A stretch of DNA of 64,000 nucleotides from Phocoena phocoena (GCF_963924675.1 NC_089219.1:147208288-147272287), one strand, 5' to 3'. Positions 1-12,086 are shown, counted from the first letter of the stretch. Numbers and translations are program-made. The notes: generated from the letters alone by a model not told the origin.

Positions 1-1090
1 TTGAAGCAGAAAGAAAGGAAACTGAACTCTTCACATTGTAGCTGACTGTAAGGACAGCCTGTTTCCCTAAACTAGAGTCTAGTTTCGCCACCGTGCAGAA
101 AAATCAGAGCTCAGGCATAACTGAAATGGCCTTGAGAGTGAATTAAAACACCAGCTTCCCTTCCCAAAACGTCAACATTACAAAACCTTCAGGAGCTCAG
201 CCATTCTGCAAAGCTTGCACGCCTATTTACAAAGGTAAAAGCTTCTCCAAAGTACCTTGGTTACCAGAGCAGCCTGGGAGACAATAAACCAATTTGTTTT
301 TCCCTCCATAAATCGTTCATAATGTTGCTATGACATTTAAAGTTTAAAACGGTTTTATGACTTGAGATTAAAAAAGAATCATTCCAATAAATTTCTTATA
401 ACCGAGAGGATTCCTGGCATTTTGATTAAGTCGTTCCTTGTGATGGTAAAACTGTATCTTGAATAATGAAGGGGGAAAGCATTCATCACTTTAAAGTCAC
501 TGGTGGCTGGTCCTGGAAGCCAACAGCCCAGCTGCCTCTCCTCGGGGATTACTCAGAAACACAATTAGAAAAACAAACTACCAATCTTCCAGCAGGGTTA
601 GAATTTTCAGAAGAATTACTAAATCTGAGCTGTCTCTAAAATGGTGCAGGATCATCAGAATGGGGACAAGGAGGGCTGGGTGCCCTCCTTCCAGCTGGTC
701 GTGGAATAGGGGTGGGGGAGGGCAAGGGTTCTGGATCTTGTCTCATGGACGGCACTTCCACTGGGGGTTGCGGTAGGGCAGCACTAAGAACCTCTGCAGG
801 CACTTAAGTTTGTGCAGTGGAGTATGCGTCACATCATACAAGGAACCCAAGACTTGTGAAGAGTCAGGACATCGCTGCTGAAACCCACACTCCGGCTAAT
901 GTCAGGATTCTTGACACCACAGGATGTGTGCATCCGAGTGGTGTCAGTCTTCAGAAGATGTCCTCATTCCCGTTGAGAAATCATCACTTCTGAAGATGAG
1001 ACAAGCCACTGAGAAGTAAATGTTGGGTTTCAGTGGGGTTAAAAATATCTTTTTCACCTCTCCTCCCCTTCCCCACTAAGCCGTTCCCGG
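1..1090. other. No gene or recognised repeat
   Basis: Mixed-composition sequence without an exon-like frame, splice-bounded frame or known element that I can identify. Confidence 0.6.
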
Positions 1091-1094
1091 CAGG

Positions 1095-1330
1095 GGAGAA
1101 GGGAACTGAAGCAGCATTTACTGAACGCCTACCATGTGCTCGTCACTGTGCTCAGAGCTTTCCATCATTTAAGCTGCAGAGAAATCCTGAAGTAGATATT
1201 AATATCACCATTTCACGGTTGAGAAGACTGAGGTTCAGAGAACTGAAGTAACCCACCCAAGAACACAGACTGTGGAAGGCAGATTCCAATCCCAAGACTG
1301 AGAGTGCTTTTCCTGCTGTACAGACAGATC
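1095..1330 (-). mobile_element. MIR SINE relic
   Basis: Antisense MIR order: catttactgaacgcctacca, then tatcaccatttcacggttga and gttcagagaactgaagtaac. Ancient and diverged. Confidence 0.75.
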
Positions 1331-2068
1331 TGTTTCTCCAGCGTACTTCTGGACGCACACATGATAACCGTGGCTCGTACAGGCAAGTCACCTACAAAGC
1401 GGTTAGAAACCCAAGCTAGCTGAAGCGTAAGTCGATGCTGAGTTCTGGATTTTAGAAAAGAGAGAACGCCCTGTGGCTGGAAGAGTCAAACAGCTTTGGA
1501 GAAGAGCGTGAAACGTAAGCTGGGCGTGAAGGCAGAGTCACGTTTAGATGATGAGAAATAGGAAAGAAAACACTTCAGGAACCAGCACAAAGGCCTGTGC
1601 TGGGAATTGGGAGGTGGGGACTGACAGTAAATTTCCTCCTCGTTGGCCGTAATGAGCCTTTGGTACATGCGTCCCAGGATAGAGGATGACTCATTATGCT
1701 GTTTTAAAAGGCAGAATGTGAGGAGTGGGGTCCAATTTAATAAGAATAAAAAATTGCATTTATGGATATCTTAATCCTTTCAAACCTTTCCCTTCTTCGT
1801 TTTTATGCTGTCATAATGCCACAGGGTTAACAGGGCACGCATTATACCACTCAATTTAAAGAGAGGAAAAATGAGGCGTAACTGACCCACAACTGCCCCA
1901 GGTTAATGGTGAACCTAAAACTCAAGACTCGTAACTGCCAGACCCTGCAGGGGGATGGATGATTTCCCACGAAATGGCCACAGAGAACTGACCAGAGCTC
2001 TGGGTTCTCCTCCACACACTCTCCTTCATACAGTTTCACAAGTTCAGCAGCCCTGCCGGCTTACCATG

Positions 2069-2187
2069 GACTTCCTAGAGGACCAGGGACTCTGAATATC
2101 AAAGCCCACACAAGACCACACTCTGCTATAGCAGCAACAAAGACCCAACACAGCCAAAAATAAATAAAATACATTAATTTTTTTAAA
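2069..2187 (+). mobile_element. Internally deleted tRNA-derived SINE
   Basis: The left end (ggacttcctagaggaccagg) resembles the degenerate head of a CHR-type SINE. The right end (gcagcaacaaagacccaaca, then cagccaaaaataaataaa) is the standard tail of the long CHR subfamily, and the middle is missing. The 31 bases after the A-tail match the flank of the SINE at 2925-3261. Confidence 0.75.
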
Positions 2188-2394
2188 AAAGATTTACTAT
2201 TTTCTAAGCCTTGTTGTATATATCCTTCGTATATAAACAACAAAACGCATTCCCTCACTGCCAGTGGCTCAATACTGACCCTTCATTCTAAGAACCTAAG
2301 CCTCGGTTGAAAAAAAAAAAAAAAGAGATGACATCTGATCCTGCCTCCTTCACCCTACTTTCAATAATAAAAATAACAGTGAAAACAAAAACAA

Positions 2395-2600
2395 CAATAA
2401 TACCTAACTTAGCACTTTGAATGTATTATGCCGTTTGACCCTCACAATGACCCTGTGAGGTAGGTACTATTATTAATCCCATTTTATAGATGAGCAAACT
2501 AAAGCACTAGATGCCCAGGGCAGTCAGTGGCAAAGCCGAGACTGACACCTGGGAGTCGGGCTCCAGGGTCCACGTTCTTAACCACTGCACTGCCATCTAC
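2395..2600 (-). mobile_element. MIR SINE
   Basis: Well-preserved antisense MIR: gaccctcacaatgaccctgt, then cccattttatagatgagcaa, and gttcttaaccactgcactgc at the tRNA-like end. Confidence 0.88.
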
Positions 2601-2864
2601 CACCTGGGAGGCCCCGCCCAATGAGAGGCTGGTGGTAAAGCACAGAATACCTTCCCCCTGGTGAGCGGGGGTCTAGAACAGTCTGTTGCCTGCTCCCCAG
2701 TGCACCAAGGAGAACCAGAGCCCTGGATGTGGCATGGGCATCAAGCTGCAGCCTGGCTCCTGTCTCCAGCCTCCTCTACCCACCTTCTCACTGGAGTCCC
2801 CTGCCTCCTACTCTGGGGTCCTTGGCTTGGACCCTGATTCACCCTTTCATCCATTTGTTCTTCA

Positions 2865-2898
2865 TTCATTCATTTGTTCATGCATTCATTCAACTTAC
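2865..2898 (+). repeat. Degenerate (ATTC)n
   Basis: cattcattcatttgttcatg then cattcattcaac, just left of the long SINE. Confidence 0.75.
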
Positions 2899-2924
2899 AA
2901 ATAACTATTAAAGATTTACTATTT

Positions 2925-3261
2925 TTAGGATTTCCCTGGTGGTGCTATGGTTAAGAATCCGCCTGCCAGTGCAGGGGACACAGGTTCGAGCCCTGGTCCG
3001 GGAAGATCCCACATGCCGCGGAGCAACTAAGCCCGTGCGCCACAACTACTGAGCCTGCGCTCTAGAGCCCGCGAGCCACAACTACTGAAGCCCGCGTGCC
3101 TAGAGCCCGTGCTCCACAACAAGAGAAGCCACCAGAATGAGAAGCCCATGCACCTCAATGAAGAGTAGCCCCCGCTCGCCACAACTAGAGAAAGCCCGCA
3201 CGCAGCAACAAAGACCCAACACAGCCAAAAATAAATAAAATAAAATAAATTAATTAAAAAA
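2925..3261 (+). mobile_element. Full-length long CHR-type SINE
   Basis: A tRNA-related head with A box (tggttaagaatccg) and B box (ggttcgagccctgg) is followed by the long body rich in 'cacaactactga' units and an A/T tail. Length is near 335 bp. A perfect 15-bp duplication aaagatttactattt lies at 2910-2924 and 3262-3276. The element is non-coding and is moved by L1 proteins. Confidence 0.96.
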
Positions 3262-3292
3262 AAAGATTTACTATTTCCTAAGCCTTGTTGTA

Positions 3293-4430
3293 GGCTGGGG
3301 GGATACAGGCTTTCAAAGCAGCTACTGTTTCTGTTAACCCTAGCATCACGTCCCCTTAAACAGAGCCCCAGAAGCTCTGTACCTCCTCGCATCTGCCCCA
3401 GCACCCATCTCGAGAACACCAACGCAGGCCACAATCAGGCCTGAGTTCACAGTGGCTCGCTTGGCTTTAGTAACTGGGTCAGGCCCTTTTCCCAGGTGTC
3501 TGTGGGAGCTTTCCCCAAGTTCCATGAGTGGGCACCAAGCAGATGGAAACGTTCAAATAAGACAACAGCAACTCCTGAGGACGGCGCATCACTTCTGGTG
3601 ACAGTAAGCACGGTGGGATATGGAATGAGAGAGCAAACGCAGCTCTCTCATCAGTCTCCCCTGAAAGCTTCTTGGACTCTGTTTCATGTAAACACCATCT
3701 TGCCGCTAGGTTGTTTTATACCCCTTTTATGTGAATAGTTTCATATTGTGACTTTTCAAGCCATCGCACTTCAAAGCCAATTTGCTGAGCTCTCCACACA
3801 CACTTGGGAACCAGCACCTGTGCGGTGTGACACACCTGCTCAAATAGCCCAGGTTCAGTACAGGCCATGGGAAGTGGGTCCCTGAGGGAGGCTCTGGAGC
3901 CCCTGGGGCACTTGGGCAGATTTATAAAAATAAAGCTATCTGGGAGGAAACTTGGGAGTCTCAGCCACCAGAGGCTTTAGAAGAAATGAGGTTTTCACAA
4001 CTCAACTCAATCGTATTCCTCACAGCTCCCAACTCAATGTTATATACACAGTGGGGGTCCGCTAAGTCTAGAAAATAAAAACAGTAACTAGATTACTGGA
4101 GTATTGCTAAATAGAGGCCCTTCGGGACGTGCCTTAATAAGCAGATAAAACCAATGTGCCCTCGTCACAGCTAGCAAGAGCGCTGCTTAGGGGCCGGGAT
4201 CCAGATTTTGAACGGGCTCACACATGCCCCTGTCATTTTCTGTTAATATTATTAACAAGTCAAGTAGCTTGCTTTTTCATAGAAAACCAGTTCAAATTTC
4301 TGCTCAGGCTGTCCTCAGATTATGAATCAAATTTTTTTTTCTTGCAATCTATTAAATTTAATTCTCTGTATTACATTTCAACCCACACTGCTATCTGCAG
4401 ACCAGTAAGGCCACCTGGGACCATCTGAAA
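3293..4430. other. No gene or recognised repeat
   Basis: Right flank of the long SINE up to the L2. Short frames here have no protein resemblance. Confidence 0.55.
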
Positions 4431-4434
4431 GAGT

Positions 4435-4868
4435 CCAGAGAAGTCCTGACCAGCTCAATCCAAAGCATCGTTACCTATCACTTCCCCCTAACTAAAAGCC
4501 CCAAGCCATCTTTGACTCCACTCTCCCCTCATTCTTACCCATCAAGACTCATTCATTATCAAGTCCTGTTTCTCTCACTTCCGCGATTTTCTCAAATCAT
4601 CCCATCCGACCCCCTCCCACTTCCGCGGCGAAGATTCAAGCCCTTCTCACTGAGGGCGCAGATCACCGTCACAACCTTCTTACCTATCACTATGCCTCCA
4701 TCCTTGCCACCACCAGCCGCCGCACACTCTCCATACTAAGACCGGGCTATCGTTTTAAAAATATGATCCAGTTAATCCTGTGTTTAAAGCCACGCAGAGC
4801 CTCCACAGTGCCTGGGTAGGGTTAAGCCCCAGCTCCCTGGCCTGTTCCTCAAGCCTCCCCTCTCAGCA
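4435..4868 (+). mobile_element. LINE-2 relic, left part
   Basis: C/T-rich sequence with phrases typical of L2 3' regions: ccatctttgactccactctc and ccacgcagagcctccacagt. It continues after the family A LTR at 5411, so the LTR inserted into it. Confidence 0.6.
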
Positions 4869-5410
4869 TGAGACAGGCTGTGACCTGGGACCCTTTGCTG
4901 CAGTGCTTGCACCTGGACAAACATCTCCTCAAGCAACAGAATACAAAGGAACTACAAGGGACTAAAAATAAATGCGTGCATGCACAGCTAGCTGGGGAAA
5001 ATTATGGACAACAAGATACAAAGAGACCAAAACCCCAAAATTATGGACAACAAGATACAAAGAGACCAAAACCCCAACTACCACTTCTGAAGAGCTGCGG
5101 GAGGGAAAGCACCTTGTCGGAGTAAAAGCAGGGTGCTGCGCATGTCGCCGGCACACAGCACCACCAAAAAGGGTGGGAAAACGACCTAAGCCCCGCCTCT
5201 GGCCCAACCCGTGGACACACGCCTACCCTCACCCCATATAAAGAACCAGCTCGCTGCCCCTGGGCAAGCAAGCGAGCAAGGGAACCTGTTGCTTATTTTC
5301 GCTTCCTTGTGCTGCAGCAGGGGCCCCCAATAAAGCCTTGCCTCAATTTCTTGTCTGGCCTCTTATCAATTTCTATTGATTAAGGAGGCCAATAACCCAG
5401 GTCTGTAACA
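4869..5410 (+). mobile_element. Solo LTR, family A copy 1 (endogenous retrovirus, ERV1-like)
   Basis: Starts tgagacaggctgtgacc and ends ggtctgtaaca (TG...CA). It has a TATA-like catataaagaa near 5235 and an AATAAA near 5330, giving U3-R-U5 order on the plus strand. The flanking 4-mers agca (4865-4868) and acca (5411-5414) differ at one base and suggest the 4-bp duplication of gammaretrovirus-like elements. No internal viral genes are present, so it is a solo LTR left by recombination. It splits an L2 element. A 39-bp unit is tandemly doubled at about 4998-5075. The class is inferred from duplication size. Confidence 0.85.
4998..5075 (+). repeat. 39-bp tandem duplication inside an LTR
   Basis: Two adjacent identical units of 39 bp, each with attatggacaacaagatac and aaagagaccaaaacccc. 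The other family A LTR has one unit only, so the doubling happened in this copy or its subfamily. Confidence 0.93.
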
Positions 5411-5830
5411 ACCACAGTCCTCCACGTGGGCCTGACACCTCTGCTCCAGCCACAGTGAACCTCGTTCTCTCCAAACACACATTCATCTTCCCACCTCTGC
5501 TCCCACGGCTTCCTCTCCAACAATGCCCTCTTCCCCCGCCCAGCAGGCTTCGCAAAATCACAACTCAAATCTCCACATCCAGCCCCTGTGTCACAGTCTC
5601 TGAAGCGTTCCCCTGGCTTCCCCAGGCTGAGCTGATGCTCCCCCTTCTGTATTTCACTGTCACTTTATGTTATCACTGAGCACAGCACTTAGTCACACCA
5701 TATTCTGGTAAGCTATGGGTCATCCTGCCATGTCTTTTCCATCTGTATATCCGCAAGGAGCAGTGCATTGCCAGGCACAGCAGACACTGAGAGAATGTTA
5801 GCTGAACTGATCCGTTGAATCACAGAGTAA
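5411..5830 (+). mobile_element. LINE-2 relic, right part
   Basis: Continuation of 4435-4868: ctctgctccagccacagtga, then ctctgaagcgttcccctggc and ttgccaggcacagcagacac, the usual order towards the L2 3' end. Confidence 0.65.
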
Positions 5831-5959
5831 TTCAGGCTGCTGAGGCCCAGGAGAGTACAATCTAGGATCAGGCATCTAGACTGAACCTTAAGTAAGAGGA
5901 GGAAAAAGAGGAGCGTCGGTGAGAAGACAACATGAACTTAAGTGTACGGTAAATGTCCT

Positions 5960-6500
5960 TCCTCATGGCCTTCAACAAATATTTAAAGGAACCTATTAAG
6001 TACCAGGTATTGGTGATCTAATAATGAGCACAACCAGACATGATCCCTGCCTTAATGGAGCTTACAGCCCAACAGGGAAATAAAGCAACTGAATCATTTA
6101 ACAAATCAATAAAAAACTGTAATGAGGTCCCAAAGAGGTAGAACATACTATTTAGAGAGAAGTAATAGGAGGATTTGACTTGAAGATCAGAAAAGGTTCT
6201 CCTGAAGAAGGAATGACTAAATTAAGTTCTAAAGGGAAACTTTATTAAGCAAGTGAGAGAGGGATAGTATTCTAAGCAGATGGAATAACTTGTGCACATG
6301 CCTGTGGCAGGAAGGGAAAGAGTGCATGCAAGGAATGAAAGAGAACTCATGAGGCTGAAGTGCAGAGAGCGAGGGATGCACAGCAGAAGTTGAGGCTGGA
6401 GGGGTAAGAAAGGTGAGAGGCCAAGAGCAACCTCTTTGCCCTTTCCAGGTCAGTTCAAGAATTTTGTCTTCATCTTCAAAGCAAGGAAACCACTGAGTGT
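5960..6500 (+). repeat. Ancient dispersed repeat with 'accaggtattggtga' start
   Basis: Begins caacaaatatttaaaggaac, then ttaatggagcttacagccca, and later a G/A-rich run (gtgagagagggatagtattc). The same arrangement recurs at 41625-42330, 43250-43380, 47065-47160, 52120-52245 and 60410-60720. It is a mammal-wide relic whose family name I cannot assign. Confidence 0.55.
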
Positions 6501-6569
6501 TTAAGCAAAGGGTGTCATGATCAGAACTGTGTTTCAAAAAAGTCATTCTCATTACAATATGGAGAATGG

Positions 6570-6784
6570 GGCTTCCCTGGGGGCGCAGTGGTTGAGAGTC
6601 CGCCTGCCGATGCAGGGGACACGGGTTCGTGCCCCGGTCCGGGAAGATCCCACGTGCCACGGAGCGGCTGGGCCCGTGAGCCATGGCCGCTGAGCCTGCG
6701 CGTCCGGAGCCTGTGCTCCGCAACGGGAGAGGCCACAACAGTGAGAGGCCTGCGTACCGCAAAACAAACAAACAAACAAACAAA
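6570..6784 (+). mobile_element. Short CHR-type SINE (young)
   Basis: Head cttccctgggggcgcagtgg, B box gggttcgtgcccc and ending accgcaaaac followed by (CAAA)n. The 16-bp perfect duplication acaatatggagaatgg at 6554-6569 and 6785-6800 fixes the edges. Confidence 0.97.
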
Positions 6785-6800
6785 ACAATATGGAGAATGG

Positions 6801-9275
6801 ACTGGGGGTAGGACTGGGGGAATGAATGGAGGTTGACCACAGAAGAAATTATTTCAGTTGTCCAGACAAGAGGAGAGAGTAGCAATGAAGATTTGGAGAC
6901 AATGGGCAAATCTGGGAGACATTAGGGACTTAACAATCAACAGACTTGGTAATGGATTGACCTGGAGGTGAGGACAAGGTATCAGACATGACTCCTGCAG
7001 TCTGGTACATGTAGCAGGAGAAGTAATAGCACTATTTACTGAGATAACAACTCTTGAAGAGGTCAGATCTTGGGGAAAGGTCATGAGTTGTAGTTAAATA
7101 TGTTTTGGATGAACCAGGAGGGGGCCACATGTAAGAGAACTGAAACCTGGAACCCCATCAGACCCTTCTGACTTTCCCTAGATGAAGATATTTGACAAAG
7201 TCACTTGACAGGAACCCACACAGTCAAAAGTCATGAAAACTGTGTGCACTGACGGCTACACCCTTCTCCAGGGAGATGCTGAGAGCTTGAGAGGATCTTG
7301 CCTCAGGACCAGTGCTGGGAGAATAGAGGGGATGGCAGTGCATACCACTTCCTTCTCTGTCCTTTTATCAGGGACTGGTGTTTGAGAGGGCCAAGGACCA
7401 CAGAACAGACAGATCTTGGATCTTACAGACAGTTCATAGGCTATGTGCAACCCAAAGGCACAGAGGGGAGAACTGTCAACAATGTGTTCTGGACTAACAA
7501 CCATTTCAGCTCCGAGGTTAAGTGCAAGGTAAGGAAAGCAAGTGTAGAGAAGTAAGGTTGGAAAGGTGACCTGGGGTCCAATATGAAAGCCTCTGATTGG
7601 CAGGCCTCTGACCCTCACCCTGTGGGAAGAGGGAGGGGAGCTTTCAAAGGAGACTCTGATCCATGTTCTGAGAAGGTAATGAGGCAGTGGAAGGGCTGGG
7701 CTGACAGGGCAAAAGAACACAGTCGATAATATGAAACACAGCAAGAAGACTGTTGGAAGGGTCCTATGAAGAAATGATGAGAGCCTAACAACAAATTAAA
7801 AGAAGGAAAAACATGCAATTATAAAAATTCATAAAACCTGAGTTTAGAAGTGTCAAGAGAGATTATTTGAGCAACCCCTTCAGTTTTTCAGATAAAGCAT
7901 GGAGAACCATTTCACCCATGACGTTAGTCCTTCCTGTCACCTTCTCCCCCTATCCTTCTAGTTAGCCTACCTTTATGAAATGTGCCGAATTTCTTTTCCT
8001 TCAAAACCCACCTGCTTTTTTTTTTAAAGTTCCTTCATCGTTTCCTGATCATGGACTCACTAAATGTGCCTTCCCCCTCTCAGTCGGACTGAGGTTCTAT
8101 AGAGGCTTTGGAACAGGAAAATTAAAAACTTTACTTAACTCTGGTCATTACAGAGAAGTAAATGTAATTTTCTCCATGATGCTTGCCTGTGAGCAACAGT
8201 GTCACATTAACCCACCTCTATTGGCCACCAGCTCTGAGAACAGCCCCTAAACCTTTTGCAAATGTAGAACAAAACAATCGAAAATACAGAATCACACACA
8301 TATATGCAATATCTATACAACACATATATGACTTAGCATAATACAGATTCTTTTACACAAAACACTGAAGCAGTAAAAACAGTTTCAGAACTTTATTAAT
8401 TTCCTACACCTAACACTGAAACAGCAAAAACAGGAAAAGCAGATAATGCTTTTGCTGGATTGGAGAAAAATCAAGATGTGTTTGTCAAACACAATGACCC
8501 CAGTGGCATAACCATGACAGTGGTAATCCAGGGATAACAGTTCAGTGACAGCAAGAGACATCTAGGCAGTTGGAAGCCAGTCTCCCTCATCTGTTTATTT
8601 CCCACCTCCAGGTTGGAGAGGCTGGCAGATGGGAAAGCGGAATAGTCAAGGTCTATAAGGATGCAAAGGCATCATTCCTGTCAATAGTGAGAGTTTCTCG
8701 TCTTGTCCATCTTGAAACAGTTTGAATTTCACCTTCCTTTGCCACCCAAAATGTAGGGTTGGAAGCAAAGAAAACAGCCAGGAAGACATCCAGGGGGAGC
8801 GGAAAGAGAAAGCAGGGGGAGGAGAGAGACGAATCCACCATCTGGTCAGTTGCCCTGTTTATAGACACTGGGGCATTACCGGCAACCACTGAAAAAAACC
8901 TTGACAGACTCCCCTGGCCAACTCAGAAGATGATCACCAAGGAGTCGCATGGCTGGCCTGGAATGCTGAGCGGATCCCTGGCTGACTCATTCAGACTAGG
9001 CCACAGATGATTCCATCGACACTCTCTAAAGTTCCCCCGTGGAAGTGGATATTCTTTTTGAGGACAGTCAACCTTTATGGGTAATATACATTTTCTCAGA
9101 GGGTGGGTTCACAGGTACTGCATAAATACCAATTGTAAGGGATTACCCTAAGCCATCTTCAGAGGCACAGACCTACCCCTGCAGCTCTTCACTCCCAGCC
9201 ACGTACGCACTGCTATTCAGGGGCCCTTCCACCACCCCCGTGTGGCCTTGATATTACCAAAGTGCCCAAGAACTC
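6801..9275. other. No gene; possible faint relics
   Basis: The part at 6840-7000 resembles the G/A-rich later section of the ancient dispersed repeat. The rest, including frames near 7300-7740 and 8650-9010, shows no family resemblance. Confidence 0.5.
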
Positions 9276-9279
9276 AGGT

Positions 9280-9485
9280 CCTGGAGTTGAACTACTTGAG
9301 TAAATGTTCGGCCGTTTAACCTTATATAGTTACTGACACTCTCTGAGCTTTCTAACTTTAAGTGGAGTAATAACAGTACTCTCTAACGTCAAAAGGATGT
9401 CCTGAGATTTAACTGAAATAACACATACAAAACACTCAAAGTTCCTGAAACTTAATGAGTACTCAATAAATGCTGGCTCTTACTG
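9280..9485 (+). mobile_element. MIR SINE
   Basis: Sense MIR: ctgacactctctgagctttc, then gatttaactgaaataacaca and gagtactcaataaatgctgg. Confidence 0.75.
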
Positions 9486-9901
9486 TCATATTTTCTGTGT
9501 ATTTTGTCAGTCAAGCGGAGTCAAGAACTCTTTAAAAAGTGAGGAAAAAGTAGTTTGTAGGCTACAGCGAGTGTTGGAATGGGCACAGTTCAACTCATTT
9601 TATACATGAGAAAATTGAAGCCCGATAGGTAGAGTAACTTGGCCAGTTTTATATAGATAGGTAGGGGCAATCTCCTGGCTCCTAAGCCATTGTTCTCTTT
9701 AATACATACGTGGAACATGATGTATTCAGGCACAAAAGCAGAAAGAAATTAAGATAATAACTTATGGTTAGGTCAACTGACTCATTATAGTGTGAATACG
9801 TCTGTTAACTAGTGTCATTTAAGGAAAGTACTGGAACACGTGTTATGATTTCTGGTTAGAATGAAAAAACTAGACTTTTCCATCAAAAATGTACAACCCA
9901 G

Positions 9902-10117
9902 GGGCTTCCCTGGTGGCGCAGTGGTTGAGAGTCCGTCTGCCGATGCAGGGGACACGCGTTCGTGCCCCGGTCCGCAAAGATCCCACATGCCGTGGAGCAG
10001 CTGGGCCCGTGAGCCAGGGCCGCTGAACCTGCGCGTCCGGAGCCTGTGCTCCGCAACGGGAGAGGCCACAGCAGTGAGAGGCCCACGTACCGCAAAAAAA
10101 AAAAAAAAAAAAAAAAA
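9902..10117 (+). mobile_element. Short CHR-type SINE (young)
   Basis: Full-length head to tail with a pure A-run of about 23 bases. The duplication gtacaacccag (9891-9901) is repeated as gtacaactcag at 10118-10128, one difference. Confidence 0.97.
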
Positions 10118-10604
10118 GTACAACTCAGATGAAAAAGTAATTGCATGTTTCCAAGTCATTGTTCAACCCATATTATGTATTGCATAATAATTACTGCTTT
10201 CTGGGACTTTAACCATAAAACTCTCTAACTGAACTCTACTGTACAACCTTGCCCATGTTTTTCATTCCCATCTCAAATCCCTGCTAAAGCAAAAACGAAA
10301 AGCAAGCAACAACAAAGAAATGAGCCCAATTCTGGTTGGCGTGCTCGTTTAGATGAGCCCAAGAACATAAGAGTGGCAAGATGCCAAGGGACTGAGTGAC
10401 CCAAGTCCTTAGTTTCACAAAGAAACTGAAGCTTAAAAGGGAGAAGAGTCGATGACTTGTTCCATATCATATACCTGGTGGTTTCTCTAAATAACCTTCC
10501 TTCAAAACCCTGGAATTCTCCCCAACATCTATTCCTCTTCATAGTGATTAATCCCAGTGCAGTGACACAAGTTTACAAGTCCCATCTCAATCCCTGGCTT
10601 ATTC

Positions 10605-10860
10605 AGAAGATGTGGTGCAGTGGGGTAGAGAGAGGACTCGGGAGTGGAAGGGATCTGGATTCAAATTCCCAGACCTGCTAATTACTGCCTATGACACCTT
10701 GCCAAGTCTTTAACCTCAAAGAGTATGAGTTTCCTACTCTAGAAAATGGCAATAACCCACCCTCTCTTTGTTGGATTCACAACATTTGGGGAGACAATGC
10801 CTACAAACAGCCTGAACACGGTATCCACAAATAGCAGGCTCTTAGTAAGTCATTACTACG
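10605..10860 (+). mobile_element. MIR SINE
   Basis: Sense MIR with ggatctggattcaaattccc at the tRNA-like end, ttgccaagtctttaacctca in the core and agcaggctcttagtaagt at the tail. Confidence 0.75.
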
Positions 10861-10995
10861 GTTTTTTTTGGAAATGTTGCTCAGTAGTTTTTCAAATGTT
10901 TTAATAATATAAAGTTTATCTTTTCATTTAAAAATCAACATTTACTCACTGAAGCAAACATATACACACAAACCTCTGTGTGGATATGTGGTGTA

Positions 10996-11032
10996 TGGGA
11001 CAGAGAGAGAGAGAGAAAAGGAAAAAAAAAAA
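10996..11032 (+). repeat. GA-rich and A-rich simple repeat
   Basis: gagagagagagagaaaagga followed by a run of A. Confidence 0.85.
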
Positions 11033-11164
11033 ATCACTTCTTGTCCCACCATCAAAGAAAATCATGTCAATATTTTGGTATGTTTTTCCCCAGTCTTCTT
11101 CCCAGGCTACGTCGTAGATGTTTGCTACATTGTTGTAGTTATATTTAAATGCAATTAAAATCCT

Positions 11165-11295
11165 GATGATAAAACCATAATGGAAAAGAATATGAAAAAG
11201 AATATATATATATGTACAACTGAATCACTTTGCTGTACACCGGAAACTAACACACACTGTAAATCAACTATGCTTCCATTTTTTTTAATTAATTT
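11165..11295 (+). mobile_element. LINE-1 3' end
   Basis: Cetartiodactyl L1 3'-UTR sequence (ccataatggaaaagaat, then tgaatcactttgctgtaca and gtaaatcaactatgcttcc). The same block occurs at 19050-19190 and 58620-58720 and, reverse-complemented, at 22910-23040. It is 5'-truncated with a degraded A/T-rich tail. Confidence 0.85.
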
Positions 11296-11299
11296 TTTA

Positions 11300-12074
11300 A
11301 AAAGTTAATGCCCTATGATAAACATATAAGATCATTATTTCTCTTATAACCAAGCATTCTAATCAACAGATAACCTTTAGCTAACAAAGTAGCCTACACA
11401 CTGTTAATTCTTAATAAATATTTGTTGAAAATCCTGATGATAAATACTACCTCAGAGAGAAGCTGCTCTGGAAGATCCTTTATGTCAGATTATAGGATTT
11501 TTGCCTAAATTAGGAATAATGATCCCTAACAACATTCTTTACTTTCAAGTTTCATCCTGGTGCCACTGTGAACAGAAGCACCAAACCCTCCGCCATCTTC
11601 TGTCATGAGAGTGGCTAAGACATCAGGGTGGCTCGCTAGGTGACGTGTGTCCTCAGGAATTTAGTGATAAATTTAGTGTTAGGCCTGATGAGAGGCCCAC
11701 AGAGAAATCCAAACTTTTCATACTTTGTTATTATCTGATTTATAATTTTTATTCTACTTCAAGCAACTTTTGCAATTCCAGATTCCAAGGTGGCAGGCTT
11801 CATAAGTCCTTGATTATCTGAAAATGTCCTTGTAGTAAGAACTTTTCTTGACTGGAAGGAAGAGACACCTGCCCATGTCCAAGAGGATTTACTGTAATGG
11901 CACAGGATAAAACTTGAAAGATGAAAGGGCTTCATGGGAACAAGAAAGGAACTGAGGTAGCAATGCTGTCTCCTTTCACGGCCACTCTGCTTCCCTCTGA
12001 CCCTGGTCTCTTCTCCTGTCCCCCCCCCACCCCCGACCCCGATCAGCTTCTCTGCGTCCTCCTAGTTTCTGCTT
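11300..12074. other. No gene or recognised repeat
   Basis: Ordinary A/T-rich non-coding sequence, ending in a C-run at about 12021-12045. Confidence 0.55.
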
Positions 12075-12086
12075 CTCCCTGAAGGT

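Noticed and set aside
4962..5271. Overlapping frames with repeated NYGQQDTKRPKPQ-like or VVGVLVSLYLV-like text
   Set aside because: They translate the 39-bp doubling inside the solo LTR and are not a repeat protein.
6229..6909. 226-codon minus-strand frame containing a GLSLLWPLPLRSTGSGRAG-type stretch
   Set aside because: The stretch is the antisense translation of the SINE at 6570-6784. The same peptide appears at every short SINE in the window, so it is not a protein family.
7256..7744. 162-codon minus-strand frame
   Set aside because: No recognisable domain, no exon boundaries and composition like its surroundings; chance frame.
9815..10187. Overlapping frames of 87-114 codons on both strands
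   Set aside because: They arise from the SINE and its long A-run.
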